DNA from: Epiperipatus broadwayi
Taxonomy: Eukaryota > Onychophora > Udeonychophora > Euonychophora > Peripatidae
Direction: 5' to 3'
NCBI GenBank assembly: GCA_028023455.1
Contig: JAQFVV010012535.1
Coordinates: 432,001 to 496,000 of the forward strand
Length of the DNA stretch: 64,000 nt
The notes under the pieces are model-generated. The model was given only the letters and a program-made list of their open reading frames with translations, was not told the DNA's origin and ran no database searches. This document shows, in pieces, positions 36,240 to 49,002 of this stretch. The position numbers and the translations under genes are program-made. Position 1 is the stretch's first letter, and every line of letters starts with the position of its first letter.

Positions 36240-37600
36240 TTTAAGACTAATGCTAGATTTTGGAGGAGTTCGTTACTTTGAAACTGCTAAGCTAGTAAAT
36301 CAATGTTTGGTTGATAGTGTAGGTTTTGGCAACTACACAATTAAGTTTCCTTCGATTTCATTAGAAAAATTAAGAATATATTAATAGATCAAGATTTTAA
36401 AATTGCAGCCATGGATGTGACAGTATTATATGGATCGATTAACAGGAAGTGGTCCATCCACATCATTCACAAAGAATTAATAAGTAATCATTATCCAGCT
36501 GAACGCATGAACTTTATCCTAGCCTTTCTTAATTGGTTAGGCAATAACATTTTTATAACTTTTGAGGGTAAATAGTATGATATGAAAGATAGTTGGCCGA
36601 TGGGTTTTCCCTTAAAAGGGGTAATTTCTAGCATATTTTTAAACTTCTTCGAAAAGCAAATCATCTCTAAACACCATGCTAACACTCCTGAATTATTATA
36701 CTCACATTATGTTGCTGATGTGTTCATTGCAGCTTCAAGAGATATAATCACGAACATTTAAAATGAATTACAGCTGCAAACTAAATTAATCATGAGCACC
36801 ATCTGGGAGAACGAATAACAGAAACTAAAATATTTAGATTTGCTAGTCCATAGAGAAGGCAGAGCTCTGCATTATTGTATGATTATCAAACCTTTTAAGT
36901 TCAGAGGATTCACCCACCTGAACTCCAATTCACCTTCATCGCATAAATTCACAGATCTAAATGCGTTTTTATTTAGGAATCAAAATTTATGTAAATTCGA
37001 AGCTAATAGGAAGGCTAATATTGCAAGCTACATAAAGGATTTATTAAGTGTCGGCTTCTGCTACAGATTAATTACTAAGAAAATTGATCAATTTTATAAA
37101 AAATCAATAGCTAACAACACTATTATAGATAAACCTTACATTTCCAAAGTATCTAAACAGCTTATAAAAACTTTAGCTAATGAATTTAAAGTCGGTTTTC
37201 GCACCCCCCCCCAATACTAACAGACTCATTAACAATGTGAAGGACAAAATCGATCCATCTCAAACATCCCAAGTCGTATATAGCATTTCATGCCCTCAGG
37301 CTGGATGCAGGCCACATACTATAGGCAGACCAAGGCCATTGTATATGATAGAGCTGCTCAGCACATGTATACATACAGAAGAGCAAAAAAGAACAACGAT
37401 AACATCTTTATATTTTTTGAAAATGGGAAGCAGGCCGTTCATATGTTCGAATCCTGCAATCCCAAAATAATGTGTGCTGAGGCTAACAATTGTAAGAGGA
37501 AGATTAAAGAAGTATATTTTATCATCAACGATAACAACACGATTAATAGATGTGACACATGTTTTGCTATCTCCAGAAAATGACAAGTTAATTTACATAC
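36240..37600 (+). pseudogene. Penelope-like retroelement C (RT plus GIY-YIG), broken
   Basis: It begins in a region reading LVDSVGFGNYTIK, matching the VGFG signature of element B. Then come a degraded motif A around 36410, WPMGFPLKGVISSIFLNFFE near 36595-36654 (motif B), HYVADVFIAAS in place of the YVDD site, and QKLKYLDLL. An open stretch 36840-37220 carries the RT thumb/linker (RNQNLCKFEANRKANIASYI). A run of nine or ten C residues at 37202-37211 coincides with a frame change. After it, VVYSISCPQAGC and TYYRQTKA with DRAAQHM form the GIY-YIG domain, and 37290-37583 gives a cysteine-containing tail. Several stops in the RT half show it is inactive. Confidence 0.85.
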
Positions 37601-37712
37601 GCATTTATATACATTACTATTTATCAATATCACAACAACGATTTAAAATCTGTTTGGGCCATGAATATGAGGGACAAAACCTCGAAAGTGCTAGGCTTGC
37701 ATTAATTTACTT
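37601..37712 (+). mobile_element. 3' untranslated tail of PLE C with conserved hairpin segment
   Basis: ATGAATATGAGG at 37661-37672, then CCTCGAAAGTGCTAGGC, forms GAGG/CCTC and GC/GC helices on either side of GAAA. A related segment sits in the loop of the foldback at 50116-50294. Confidence 0.55.
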
Positions 37713-37860
37713 TGTTTTTTTTTTTTGTTGTTGTTTTTTTACCATTAACAGTTTCTTTACCCAGCGTGTTAAATCGCTTGTATATACTATATACTAATAT
37801 TTATTAATGTAAAATAATACTCATACAGAGTTAAAATACAACATTTTCATATTATTGTAA

Positions 37861-38770
37861 CAAGTATACTTTCATGTTTTTATTTCATGTTCATAATCAG
37901 TCTGCTGAGAACATTATTTTTTTACTGATTTGAATACTATTACTTTTTTTTAATTCATTACATATTCATTTTGTGTAATGAACTACTCCTCTTTTATTTG
38001 GTAATCATTTCTCTCTTCACATACAATTCTAACAGCACTCAGATCATAGCTATGACCATGTCCTCTTGCATGATTGAGAAAGACAAATGAATTAAATGCT
38101 TCAGGTTTAATCTTAGATTTCTTATACATTAATAAGTGTTGAGTCATTCTGGTTCTAAGATTTGCCCTAGTTTCCCCATAATATACATAAAGACAGTCTT
38201 TTTAGCTGCAGTTTAGAGCATAGACCATATTGAACTGGTACAGTGTTAAAATTTTGTTAGTTGTATTGTTATTGAGTTTGTTCAAATTTATGGGAATTCT
38301 GAATTCTATATTAAATTTGTCCAAGCATATTTGTGCTATTTTATTACCCTATGTGATAGATATAGCAGAGTATTCCAGGTTTTATTATTTCTACCTTCAC
38401 CTGTTTCATTAATAATTTTATTTCTAAATTGCTCTATATATCTATGTATGTGTGTTCTATAATAACCTGCTTTTATCAAATGAGCCATGTAATGTTCAAT
38501 ATTCTCAGTTCTATCACCTTCATGCTAACATAGGTAAAAATTGTGATGTAAAAAAATTTTAGTCCCACAAATTTATGACATGTTGGCACTTTAGAATATA
38601 TATCGGTGTAGCCTGCAATATGGTGGTTGGGGTTATAACCATTTTTTATTGGAGTGCATTGTGTATTCGCTTTAATTTTGAATCTGGATATTAGATTGCT
38701 ATCTTCCAGCTCAGCTGTCCAATTAAATCTGAATTTGTGTTCAAATCTCTGAGCATTTATAAAAAATATG
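37861..38770 (-). pseudogene. Penelope-like retroelement E: linker and GIY-YIG domain
   Basis: The minus strand begins near 38770 with a segment reading INAQRFEHKFRFNW and HHIAGYTDIYSKVPTC, followed by HLIKAGYYRTHIHRYIEQF, and ends in a GIY-YIG nuclease with CLYVYYGETRANL and RMTQHLL, then NHARGHGHSYDL. The nuclease part (38195-37985) is one open frame; upstream there are several shifts. The RT core is missing, cut at the boundary with a LINE fragment. The 3' tail to 37861 recurs at 28008-28167. It differs clearly from lineages A, B, C and D. Confidence 0.75.
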
Positions 38771-38789
38771 CAGATTTTTAAACAATAAC

Positions 38790-40860
38790 ATTCTATTTTT
38801 TGGCTTTTCTTCTCAACAGAAATTCTTAACTAATTGTATACAGTAATTCATTTTTTAATTTAACAAATAATTCAACTACCTATGCTCCTCCATTTTTTCA
38901 AAACAAATATCCTTCATTTTCCACTTTTCAGTTTTTCCCTTCCCATTAAATAATAAGTTCATAGATTTTTCTTCATTGACTTTAATGTTCATGTTTCTTT
39001 CTATTTGTCCACATTTCTCTAATAACAACTCTGCAAATTTATACCAATTTCAAAAAATGTTATATAATCCAAAACATCAATAAACAAATAGTTATCATAT
39101 ATATTCTCCATGTTCCACTATAGAAATCTTTATTCCTACCTCTAATCTATTTCAATCTCTAATTCTATGAAAAGCAAATAATAAAGGTGATAATGGATAT
39201 CTGATTAAATCCAATTTCATATTTAACTTCCACTCGTTCTACAACTTATGGATATTTTTCCTCATACTTACATACGCTGTTAAAATAGTAGCAAATTTCT
39301 CCACACAATTGAAAGCTATAATAATCAATAAATTCTAGAATGTGCATTGTATGGATTAAAATTTATAATCTTTTACTATCTATTGATTACTATAGCTTGT
39401 GTTAGGTAGCACTATTATGTGGAAAAACATTTTTCTACATTTCCCAATCATATTTGTAAACACAATTCTTATTCTTTATCAGTCTTAACAATCTTAAATA
39501 CCTTTCCATAATCTACTTCTATCCATCCTATCACAAGCATTATCTATATCTAAAAATGCAATGATTTATTCGTCTTACAAGCCATTTCAATCAACTGGGA
39601 TACAGTAAATAAATTATCTATTCTTCTTGAACAAAACTCCATTCTAAATGTCTTTCAAAATTTTACTTTTTCTATCTAAATACTAATTCTATTCATTAAG
39701 ATATACCTAAATATTTTCCAAACTCATCCATTCATTGGGATCTTATTATTAACTAAAATTTTATTAAAACTTTTTTTAAAAGTCTTTACATAAATTCATA
39801 TATTTATTAGCATTTTGATTATCTTACTATTGAATTGTCTTGCTTTTTTTCTTTTCAATCTACTGTTCTGTTCATTTCTGCATTGACACTCTATACATCT
39901 CATAATTTTTTATAATGGATTATATTTCCTTACCAGTTTTATTTTAGTCAGTTTTTATTATAAATTCATTAACTGCTTTTTCAAGTTCTCCCATATAATT
40001 ACTTTGACTTTCACCAGTATTTAATAACATCCCTTTTTTAATATATATTTTTCTTATATCTACTAAATTTTTTCACAATTCTTTCCATATTGTTAATTTC
40101 CTCCAATCAATTTCTTAAGTTTATTCCATTTCTGACTTTATTCTTTTTTCCTTACATAGATATTCTGTTTATTCATTATCCCATTTCCTATTTGCTTCTT
40201 AGCAGTTTCTTTACAATTTCAATATACTTCTTTTTTTTACACTTTTTAAAATATCTTTTTTTTTCTCTTATCATTCCTTTTTTCAAATACACATTCACAT
40301 CAAATCTTCTTTACTATAGCTAACAATGTTTCATATATTTTGAAATTACCATACTTCATCATTCTTTCCAAATGAATAAATCTACTGAATTTAATCTTGT
40401 CTCTTATTTGCCATCCATCCTTATCAACTTTTCTATATGTTTTATAACTTAACTTTTTAATATCTCTAATTTTCTTAATACAAACTTATGGTCATTACAA
40501 CCTTTTTCTTCAAGAAACATTTTATCTTTTCTAATTTTTTTTTATCTAACAAAAACATAATTACCAGTATACTTAAGATTCGGTCTCAGCCATGTAAACT
40601 TTTCATCATATACTTTCCTTAGATTTTTCAATCCACTTTTCTTACAGGTCTTTTTTAGTAATATTTCATTTATACCTTCCTTTCCATAAATTTCATTAAT
40701 ATAATCATTTGTAATATTTGCAATCAATATTTTATACTTATTTTCCTAAACTGATTTATATTACTACATAAACATTACCAAGTATTCTCATCCCACTTTT
40801 TTACATTCTTGTCATTTCCATTAGCTAAGTATATTATACAAACCCTTAATTAAATGTGAT
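38790..40860 (-). pseudogene. LINE fragment: endonuclease end and RT first half
   Basis: On the minus strand the frame 40727-40542 holds EKFTWLRPNLKYTGNYVFVR, the last motif of an apurinic-type (APE) endonuclease (TW..PN...IDYVFVR pattern). Further on, near 39210-39110, PLSPLLFAFHRIRD is an RT motif 4-like segment, followed by a decayed active site (DNYLFIDV) and the segment MNLLFNGKGKTEKWKMKDI. So this is a Jockey/CR1-like non-LTR element (APE type), heavily frameshifted. It contains a short insert of the hammerhead-family repeat at 39340-39424. It ends in the middle of the RT domain, next to PLE E. Confidence 0.65.
39340..39424 (+). mobile_element. Fragment of the hammerhead repeat family
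   Basis: ATCTATTGATTACTATAGCTT and GGTAGCACTATTATGTGG match the segment just 3' of the ribozyme at 10555-10601 and 16800-16844. The ribozyme core itself is absent. Confidence 0.6.
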
Positions 40861-40867
40861 GTGATGT

Positions 40868-42140
40868 ACTGTGACTTCTCTTTAAACGGAGTCAGGAATC
40901 TCTCAATAACCATGTCCAAAGAAACCTGTTCGCCATTTTACTTTCCCCTTCCATTTCCCACCCTAAGTTTTTCCATAATCTGCTCCATCCCATTTCCACG
41001 ACATAATATTTGTCAACTCTATGGCCTCTATATTTAAATCCCCCTTATCTTTTTGCAAACCCAGCATAAACACCAATAACCCACTTTCTGTATAATCACT
41101 TTGTTCATATTTATTCTTCCATGACTTCATTATTTGTACCGTTTCTTCTTTCAAGCATTTATGTTCAATCAACAGATGCCTAATATTTTCTATGCCTTCC
41201 TTACACAATTTGCAGACTAAATCACCCATATTTTTCCATTTACATGTATATTCTCTTGTTGCTAAAGATCTCATTCGAGCCTTAAACAATAAACTACTTT
41301 CCTTGCTATTATCATAAATTAACTCACACCCAATGTTCCATTTACTTCTATATATATTTAAACTCTTTTTACTCTCAATACTAATTCTCTATCTCTCCAA
41401 CTCCCTATTCTTTATTAATGCATCTATTCTTTTATCATTTTCCTTACCACTATAACACTCAACAATCCTCCTAACACAATCATCCCATCTTTTGTACAAG
41501 TATACTGATATAAATTCTTTATCCAAATCTTTTGCATACCGCATTACCTTTCTCACCCATCTTTTTGTGTGCCCTTTACTCGTAACCCAATTAAATACTA
41601 TTTTGGCTATTCTTTTATTATCCATAAACTGCAACCTACCAAACATTTTCATTTTACTTTTTGCATCTCTCATATAAAAACTCGACCACCCCATTTCTTT
41701 TTGAATTGCCTCCTTTAATATCTAACACGTCTTCCTACTTCCCTTTGTACTTTTTCTACGCAATCTAATACCCCTTTACTAACACATAATGCATCATTAC
41801 CATATGTTAACCCTGATACTGCAACTCCCTTCCATACAATTCTAGCTACATCATATTTATTATATGAAAACACTGTTAATTTCTTTATCAATCGCTTTCT
41901 TTTCTTTGCCTCATTTATCAATTTTTTCTCCCATTCATCCAAGCAATTTTTCTGATTATTTAAAATGATTCCCAAATAACTATATCTATCCACCACACTT
42001 AACTTTATATCCCCCAATAATAATTCTACATCTTCCCTTTCCCCAGTATTAACCATCATTCCATCTCTTTACCCACCTTTGCACATAACCTCAGCATAGC
42101 TTCCATATCTTCTTTCTGCATACAAAAAGATATCCGCAAA
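40868..42140 (-). pseudogene. LINE 3' fragment 1 (RT C-terminus, cysteine motif, tail)
   Basis: It starts at about 42140 with a decayed FLYAEEDMEAM (position of the YADD site). It continues with VDRYSYLGIILNNQ and LINEAKKRKRLIKKL (42059-41715), a long helical region, and MGWSSFYMRDAKSKMKMFGR (41694-41389). The CKLCKEGIENIRHLLIEHKC motif follows (41289-40963), the CxxC...H...C knuckle typical of CR1/Jockey-type LINE C-termini. The 3' end reads CTTTAAAGAGAAGTCACAGT-like sequence and then short CATCAC repeats. Stops separate the frames. It is 5'-truncated, which is usual for LINE insertions. Confidence 0.8.
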
Positions 42141-42144
42141 AAAA

Positions 42145-42840
42145 AAAAACAAAAAAAACAGATTATGCACTGCTGCTATCCTGCGGCAGATTCTACAATT
42201 ACAATTGAAGGACGTACAAAATCTAGATTATAAATATTTTAAAAAGTGGGATTTTTAAAATGTCAGTAATTAAAATGCAGCAAAAAAATCGCATTGAAAA
42301 ATTTAAATTAGTTGGGAGCATTAATCAAGAATAGTAGTGAATGTTTGAAATGGATATGCACTTTCTTAATCAAATTTTTTTAAAAAATAAAATAATGATA
42401 TTTTAGAGTAATAAATTTGACTTGATATTGTCTAATTTTTTTTTCAATTATACTTTCATTAAACTTACCGGTAAAGAATAAAACAGCCAGTAGAAATAAA
42501 AGGAGCATTATTTATAATAAAAGAATTAATAAAGTGTGTCAACATATTATATCTTAAAAACTTGCCAGCTTTACATCATTAATGCCAAGCCAATGAAATT
42601 AAATTATTTTAATTAGAATTTCGTGGCCACATGTCAGTTACAAATATCGTGCGTTAATTAAACGTAATTAATATATTTCAATAATTGATCAAAAAAGTTT
42701 TAATGAAAAGAATAATAGTTGATTCTCGAGAAGTTTAAACTTTTCAAAATAGTTAATGTGGTATAATATAAAATGATTTTTCCTTAGACGAAATCAAAAC
42801 GTTCAGTGAGTGGAAAGCAGTTACTAAAATGTTGAAAACC
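42145..42840. other. AT-rich spacer between two LINE copies
   Basis: An A-run of about 20 bases (42138-42160) borders the upstream LINE fragment. No other feature recognised. Confidence 0.4.
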
Positions 42841-42844
42841 AGAA

Positions 42845-44000
42845 GGTGATGAGATGACGATGAGATGAGATGCACCGTGACTTCTCTTTTTTCGGAATCA
42901 GGAATCACTCAGCTACTATGACCAGGGAAACCTGTTAGCCACTTTCCCTTTCCAATCTCCACTGTATTTTTTCCCATATTCTTCTCTATCCTATTCCATC
43001 CTATTTCCACAACATAATCTTTGTCAACTCCATGGCCTTTATATCTAAATCCCCTTTATCTTTTCCCAAACCCAGCATAAAAACTAAGAATCTACCTTCT
43101 ATTTACTCATTTTGTTTATATTTATTTTCCCACAAATTTCATTATTTGTGCCCTTTCTACTTGCACGCATTTACATTCAATTAACAGATGTCTAATATTT
43201 TCTATGCCTTCCTTACACAACTTGCAGACTAAATCACCCACATTTTTCCATTTATGTGTATATTTCCTAGTTACTAAAGATGCTGTTTGAGTCTTAAACA
43301 GTAAACTACTTTCCTTGCTATTATCATAAATTAATTTGCACCCAATATTCTGTTTATTTCTACATATATTTAAACTTTTTTTACTCTCCCTCCATACTAG
43401 TTCTCGATCTTTCCATTTCCCCATTCTTTCTTAATGCATCTATTCTTCTATGCCATTCCTTGCAACTATTACACTCAACAAATCTCCTAACGCAATCATC
43501 CCACTTTTTATATAAGTATACTGATATAAAATCATTATCCAAATCTTCTGCATACTGAACCACCTTTGTCATCCATCTTGTTACTTACCCTTAATTAATA
43601 ACCCAATTAAATACTATTTTGGCTATTCTCTTATTATCCATAAACTGCAATCTACTGAACATTTTCATTTTGCTTTTTGCATCTCTCATGTAAAATCTTG
43701 ACCATCCTATTTCTCCTTGAATTGCCTCCTTTGCCATCTACACATCTTCATCTAATGTATGTCTCCCTACTTCTCTTTGACTTTTTCTAAGTAATTTAAT
43801 ACCCCTTTACTTACACATAATGCATCATTACCATATGTTAACCCTGCCACTTCCACTCCCTTCTATTAAATTCTAACTTCATCATATTTATTATATGAAA
43901 ACATTGTTAATTTCTTTATCAGTCCCTTTCTTTTCTTTGCTTCATTTATCAATTTTTTCTCCCATTCTTCCAAGCAATTTCTCTGATTATTTGTGAAAAT
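42845..44000 (-). pseudogene. LINE 3' fragment 2, same family
   Basis: It has the same order as the copy at 40868-42140 with more decay. KEWHRRIDALRKN and LYKKWDDCVRRFVECNSC lie at 43572-43381, and SLLFKTQTASLVTRKY with CKLCKEGIENIRHLLIECKC at 43424-43122. The 3' end carries the GAGAAGTCACGGTGCATC segment followed by CATCTCATC-type short repeats (42843-42875 on the plus strand as GATGAGATG). The tails of both copies are variants of a CATCWC microsatellite, which identifies the true LINE end. Confidence 0.8.
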
Positions 44001-44004
44001 AGTC

Positions 44005-45460
44005 ATGACATCTATTGGAAAAAGTGAAGAAATAAATTCTAAGCAATCAGCATTAATTAATTAATAAAATGATAATTAGTTATGACAATAGGTTTACTTT
44101 GCATTTATTTGATGGGATATCCACTGGTCTTTTTATATTTTTAGAGAGATAAGATTAAGTTAATGTAATTTTTATGTTTTAACTATACTAAGTCAAAAAA
44201 AAGAAAGAATAAATTCAAGGTAATAATGGCACTATAGTCTTTAATGGACAGAAAGTAGATGTATATAAGCATGAATAACTAATGGTTATAGTTTAATATA
44301 AAAAATACATAATAGATGAAATAAATTTCATGCAGTGACTTAAATAAAGTATGATTCAATCCTATTTTAATAGGCCATTGCTTTTTTTAATGCATCAGCT
44401 GATATAATGATATATTCCAGATAAATTGAGAAATCATTGATGCAATACAATATTTTGAAAGCAATAAATTCAGTGCTTTCAAATTTTTCTCTTTTAGTTC
44501 AAATCTGTAAAAAATGAGTATAAAATCTGTCTGATCATTTGAGATGAAACTGCTGCTGTATTTGACTCTATGAAAACTATATAACACCAATCTATAAAGG
44601 AAAATAAAGTTGCATGATTGTGGGTGTATAAAATTAGTCAATATTAAAAGACATTAAAGATTCTCTCTAGAAAAAAGTTAATATGCAGAATAAGTAAAAT
44701 TATGCAAATATAAAAATATCCTAGATATGCTAATTTGCAAGAAGATGATACTGAAGCTATTTATGCAAATTTAATGACTTAAAAATATACTGATGATCTA
44801 GAAACCAAGACAGCAGCGCAGTTGGTAATATATGAGCAGTATAACACTAGCAAAACAGCAAATGCATGAACAATGCAATATGTCGAAGAGAACATTATAG
44901 AGCAAAGTTAATAGAAAAGAGTTACCAGAATAAAATACATATGTATTATTTTTCAGTTTTTAGTATTTGGATATTTTGCAACTGACAATATTTTTGTTTT
45001 TGTGAAAGCAGCTGTTTAAAAAAGAAAGTTTATGCAAATATGAGAAATAAAGTTTTCATTTTTTTTCTTTCTATTTTTTTGAATTAACTGTAAATTACAT
45101 TACTTACATTTTTTGAAATTCTTTTTAAAAAAAAAAATACCAATCTAAAAGAATTTCATATTTTCAATAGTTAAAATTAGATTTTTTTTCATATTTTATT
45201 CTAATCCTGAAATTTTGCTTAGTCACGTATGTTAAACACAAGTTCAAAATTTGACAAAATAGGCCAAAAATTGAATACAAGATTTTCATTTAATTAAGGC
45301 AATAATTAAAGAAGCAAGTTATACATAAACAATCCAATTTTATCCTTCATTTTTTTTATTTTGATTAACTGCGAACATATCTAAAATTTATTTCTCAAAT
45401 TAAATAAAAATATTTGCTTAAAAATATAATGACATCTATTGTATATGATTCAAACCATTC
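44005..45460. other. AT-rich sequence without recognised features
   Basis: One 84-codon minus-strand frame (44641-44387) resembles nothing recognised and has no splice or start context; it is treated as chance. Confidence 0.45.
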
Positions 45461-45469
45461 AAAACTAAA

Positions 45470-45680
45470 TGCAGTTTGAAATGCAGCCTGCCAATACTGG
45501 AAGAGTTAATAATCCTAAAATAGTGTCATTGAAACTGCCATCTATTGGGTATCAATCAAAACACACTGAACCAATTTGCAGTTTGAAATGCAGCCTTCCA
45601 ATTCCGTGGATAATTCTGAAATATTGCATATTTATGTTGCATTGTCATTGAAACTGTACATTTGTAAAAATTTGAAGATA
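45470..45680. repeat. Two-unit tandem duplication, 107-bp period
   Basis: TGCAGTTTGAAATGCAGCC begins at 45470 and again at 45577, followed in both by CCAAT and later by GTCATTGAAACTG. The middles are diverged. Confidence 0.7.
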
Positions 45681-45689
45681 ATCTATTTG

Positions 45690-47210
45690 GTAAAAATTGA
45701 TTAAAAGTTAATTAAAATATTTGATTCAAACATACAGAAGTCTTGAGTTAATAAAAGCATTTGAAAAAAGATTCCCTGATTTATTTATTTTTTTTTGTAT
45801 ATTTCAATTAACATATATTTCTTTTAATAAAAAAAAACTATTCAGAAAACTTTAAGATAATGAGCATGATGGCCATATGAATAAGCACATAATAATAACT
45901 GCAGTGACAATAACAAATAAAATGGACATTTGAAGTTTATCCTGCTTAATTCTTTTATAAAACTACAACAAATAATCAAAGGAATTTCTTTCATTTAATT
46001 AGAAAATTCTCTTTTGTATTAATATATATTCTCACATAGTTATCTACATAAATGGATGATGGTACTCATAATTTATCTGTTTCTAGAGTAATTTCAATTT
46101 CAGTTGCCATTAGTTAATCCAAGATAATGCATCAATCTCCAAAAACATGAAAACTTTGTCAGATTTAATATTTTATAGAATTTGATAATGTGGAATTTCA
46201 AATTATACTTTTTTGATTCTGACTGGGTATGACATCAACAACTGTGATCATTAATAAATTTTGGGGCAGCTGTCTGAATTAAAAAAAAATGTTGAAATTT
46301 CCAAAAAAAATTATCAAAATATCTTTTTATTATATAGTCCTTCTACATTCTTTTCTTCTTCCTTTATTTTTGCTGTAAGATTTTTGAAATTCAAAATATC
46401 TTTTTATGAAATTCCTATTACCAAAATTATCAATTCAAGTTACCTTAGTGAAAAAATATTCAATTTTTGTGACTACTTTTGTCTTGTTTCAAATGTGTCT
46501 TATTTTAAAATATGTCAAAATTTCATAATAATTGTGCATTGCACATGTGTGTAGCCAAAAGGAAATCATTGCATAATTCAATTGTCTGCTTCAGATTACA
46601 GATAATTTAAATATTTTATTATGTTTCCAAAGATTAATGTAATGTCTGAAACAAATGCAATAAATATAAAGATATTTTGAAAGCAAACATGGGAATTTTG
46701 ACATAGATTATCTGAGAAAAAGTGAATTATACAAAGAAAGTTAAAGAAATTTAAATTATAATCAGCTACAAACTGTATAATACTTTCATAATTAAATCTT
46801 AGATAACAACAACTCCATCACATCATGTAAATCATGTTTTACAAAATAAAATAAGTCTTTTTCAAATGGAAAAATATTTTAAAAAAAGATTTCTAGGAAC
46901 TAGCAATTCATTATTTGATTCATTCAAGAGTAAACATATTTTTATAATTAAACTTTATTATAGAATCGTCATGTCCCATATGGAAATTAATATTTAGTTG
47001 AAAAATCGATCAATGACGTAAGTAACTGTATCTAATTGACATTCTTCTATTTTGTAAGAATGATTTTTAAAAAGTGTGAAAAAGGAATTATCTATAAAAG
47101 AAGAAAACACAAAGAAAAGATATTTAATATGCTTTGAAAAAATATATAAAAGAGAAAAAAAAGACCAATTTATAACATTTTGTCAGATAGCTGTTGATGG
47201 GATAATAGCA
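45690..47210. other. AT-rich sequence without recognised features
   Basis: No coding or repeat signal recognised. Confidence 0.5.
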
Positions 47211-47219
47211 GTGACTGGA

Positions 47220-48010
47220 AAAGCCAATGGATTCTTAGATGTGTACCTGAGATAATGGCTTTCCAGATTTACTTTTGAACCAATGCATTATTCATCTGTA
47301 GGCATTATATGGGTTCACCAAATTCTCCAGCTTTAACTTCTATTTTTATGGAGGATTTGGAAAATAAGATTTTGACTTCAGCAGTTAAAAAAACCATTTA
47401 TATGGCTGAGGTATGTTGATGATACCTCTGTTATTTGGCCTCATGGTAAGCATGCTCTTGATAACTTTTTTACCTTATTAAACTCTTTACAGAACAATAT
47501 CAGATTTACTATGGAAATAGAAAATAATAACCAATTACCTTTTTAAGATGTTTTAATTGAAAGAAGAGAAGGTGGTTCTTTAGCTCATGGTATATATAAA
47601 AAACCAACATGCATTGGGAGGTATCTACATTTTTCTTTTCATCCCCATCCTGCACAACTATTTTCAGTGGCAAAGACATTGTTGGAGAGAACTAATAGTC
47701 TTTCTGATGATAGCCATTTTCTCCAGGATATTTCTGCTACTAAAAAAATGCTTGTTGATAGTGGTTTTAATTACAGCATTATTAATAGGGCTTATACATA
47801 TAAAAAGAAAAAATATTTTGATACATCAGAAAGTAGCTGATAAAATTTGTAACATTTTAAAGAATAATAATATTCACACAGTTTACACTACTTTTAAAAA
47901 AAATAATGAAATATTTCCACTTCCTGAAGATAAAATTTCTTTGGAGTGTCATGGTGTATATGAACAACATTTGGAAGAAGCTATTGGAAGACAAAATAAA
48001 TTTTAAAACT
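47220..48010 (+). pseudogene. Penelope-like retroelement D, RT C-terminal part
   Basis: Three frames together read as a PLE RT: MGSPNSPALTSIFMEDLENK (motif B, near 47310-47365), RYVDDTSVIWPHGKHALDNF (active site, 47411-47470), NIRFTMEIEN, DVLIERREGGSLAHGIYKKP and the tail with TKKMLVDSGFNYSIINRAY. A later open stretch to 48006 has KICNILKNNNIHTVYTTFKK, then LPEDKISLECHGVYE, the linker that leads into a GIY-YIG domain; the domain itself is missing. The WPHG after YVDD is shared with element A, so D and A are sister lineages. It is truncated at both ends and frameshifted. Confidence 0.8.
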
Positions 48011-49000
48011 TCTCAACCAATATAATTTAAGTATGAGAAGAAACAAAAAGATAAAAACGATTTTAAATCTCACAATCATTCCTATGATTTGAGAAAGAAA
48101 ACACTCCGAGGAAGGTACTTGTTACTGTATTGAAATGCCAGTTATTTAGCTATTTTACTACATGGAATATCCCGAAAATAATATAAAATCATATATATAT
48201 ATATATGTTGTAATTAAATGGAAAATGTTTCCCAAATATATATACCATTGACGCCCAGAACAGCAGTGTGTTTCATGTTGATGCATTGTATTTAATGGCA
48301 AAAAACTAAATATGTAAATAAAATTATGCTCTGATGATGAATATTGAAACTAACATATATAAATAAATATACCATAAATTTAACATATTTTATAATTATA
48401 AATATATATATACTTGAGGTTAATTTTGTTTCTGTAATTCTATCACCAATTTAATTACCAGCATTTAATCTTCATCATTAACTAGTTCTATTATTAAATA
48501 ATACTTTGATAAGCTTATTTTATTTAATGATAAGGCAGGGTACTATATTTTCCATTGATAAATATATATACATTCTGTCCAGGATCTAATCATTATCAAA
48601 TCCTAATGGATTAGTTTTATTTGTGCCTTGAATAATGATTTATTCATATTTATTATGATGTAATACATATATGGCTTTTTATGTTCTATGTTGGTGCATA
48701 AAGATACTTATTCAAGAAAACAGATTGATTCATCTTTATTAAATACTTATGATTTACCAAACTTGCCAAATTTAGACTCCTAATGAATCTGCCTTGCCAC
48801 TTAATGAGAGATTTATAAATTCATTCACCAATCCTTATCCTTCTGGTTTATTAACAAATGATTTTAACGTTATTGTCACAAATAATATTCATATAACATG
48901 CAAATAAAATCATAAAACATGTATTTGAAACTACACAACATGTCATGATAGTTTTATGTTTATAATAGTAATATTTGTTAATAATGAAAACAAATTAAAT
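48011..49000. other. AT-rich sequence without recognised features
   Basis: (TA)n near 48188-48206. A decayed open run near 48720-48780 was not recognised. Confidence 0.4.
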
Positions 49001-49002
49001 TT

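Noticed and set aside
37296-37633. Minus-strand frames opposite PLE C
   Set aside because: Antisense shadows of the GIY-YIG domain.
44387-44641. 84-codon minus-strand frame
   Set aside because: No family resemblance, splice context or repeat support; length is within chance for AT-rich DNA on a strand poor in stops.
48335-48358. CTGATGATGAATATTGAAAC as a hammerhead
   Set aside because: Helix II would have no base pairs and helix I does not form.
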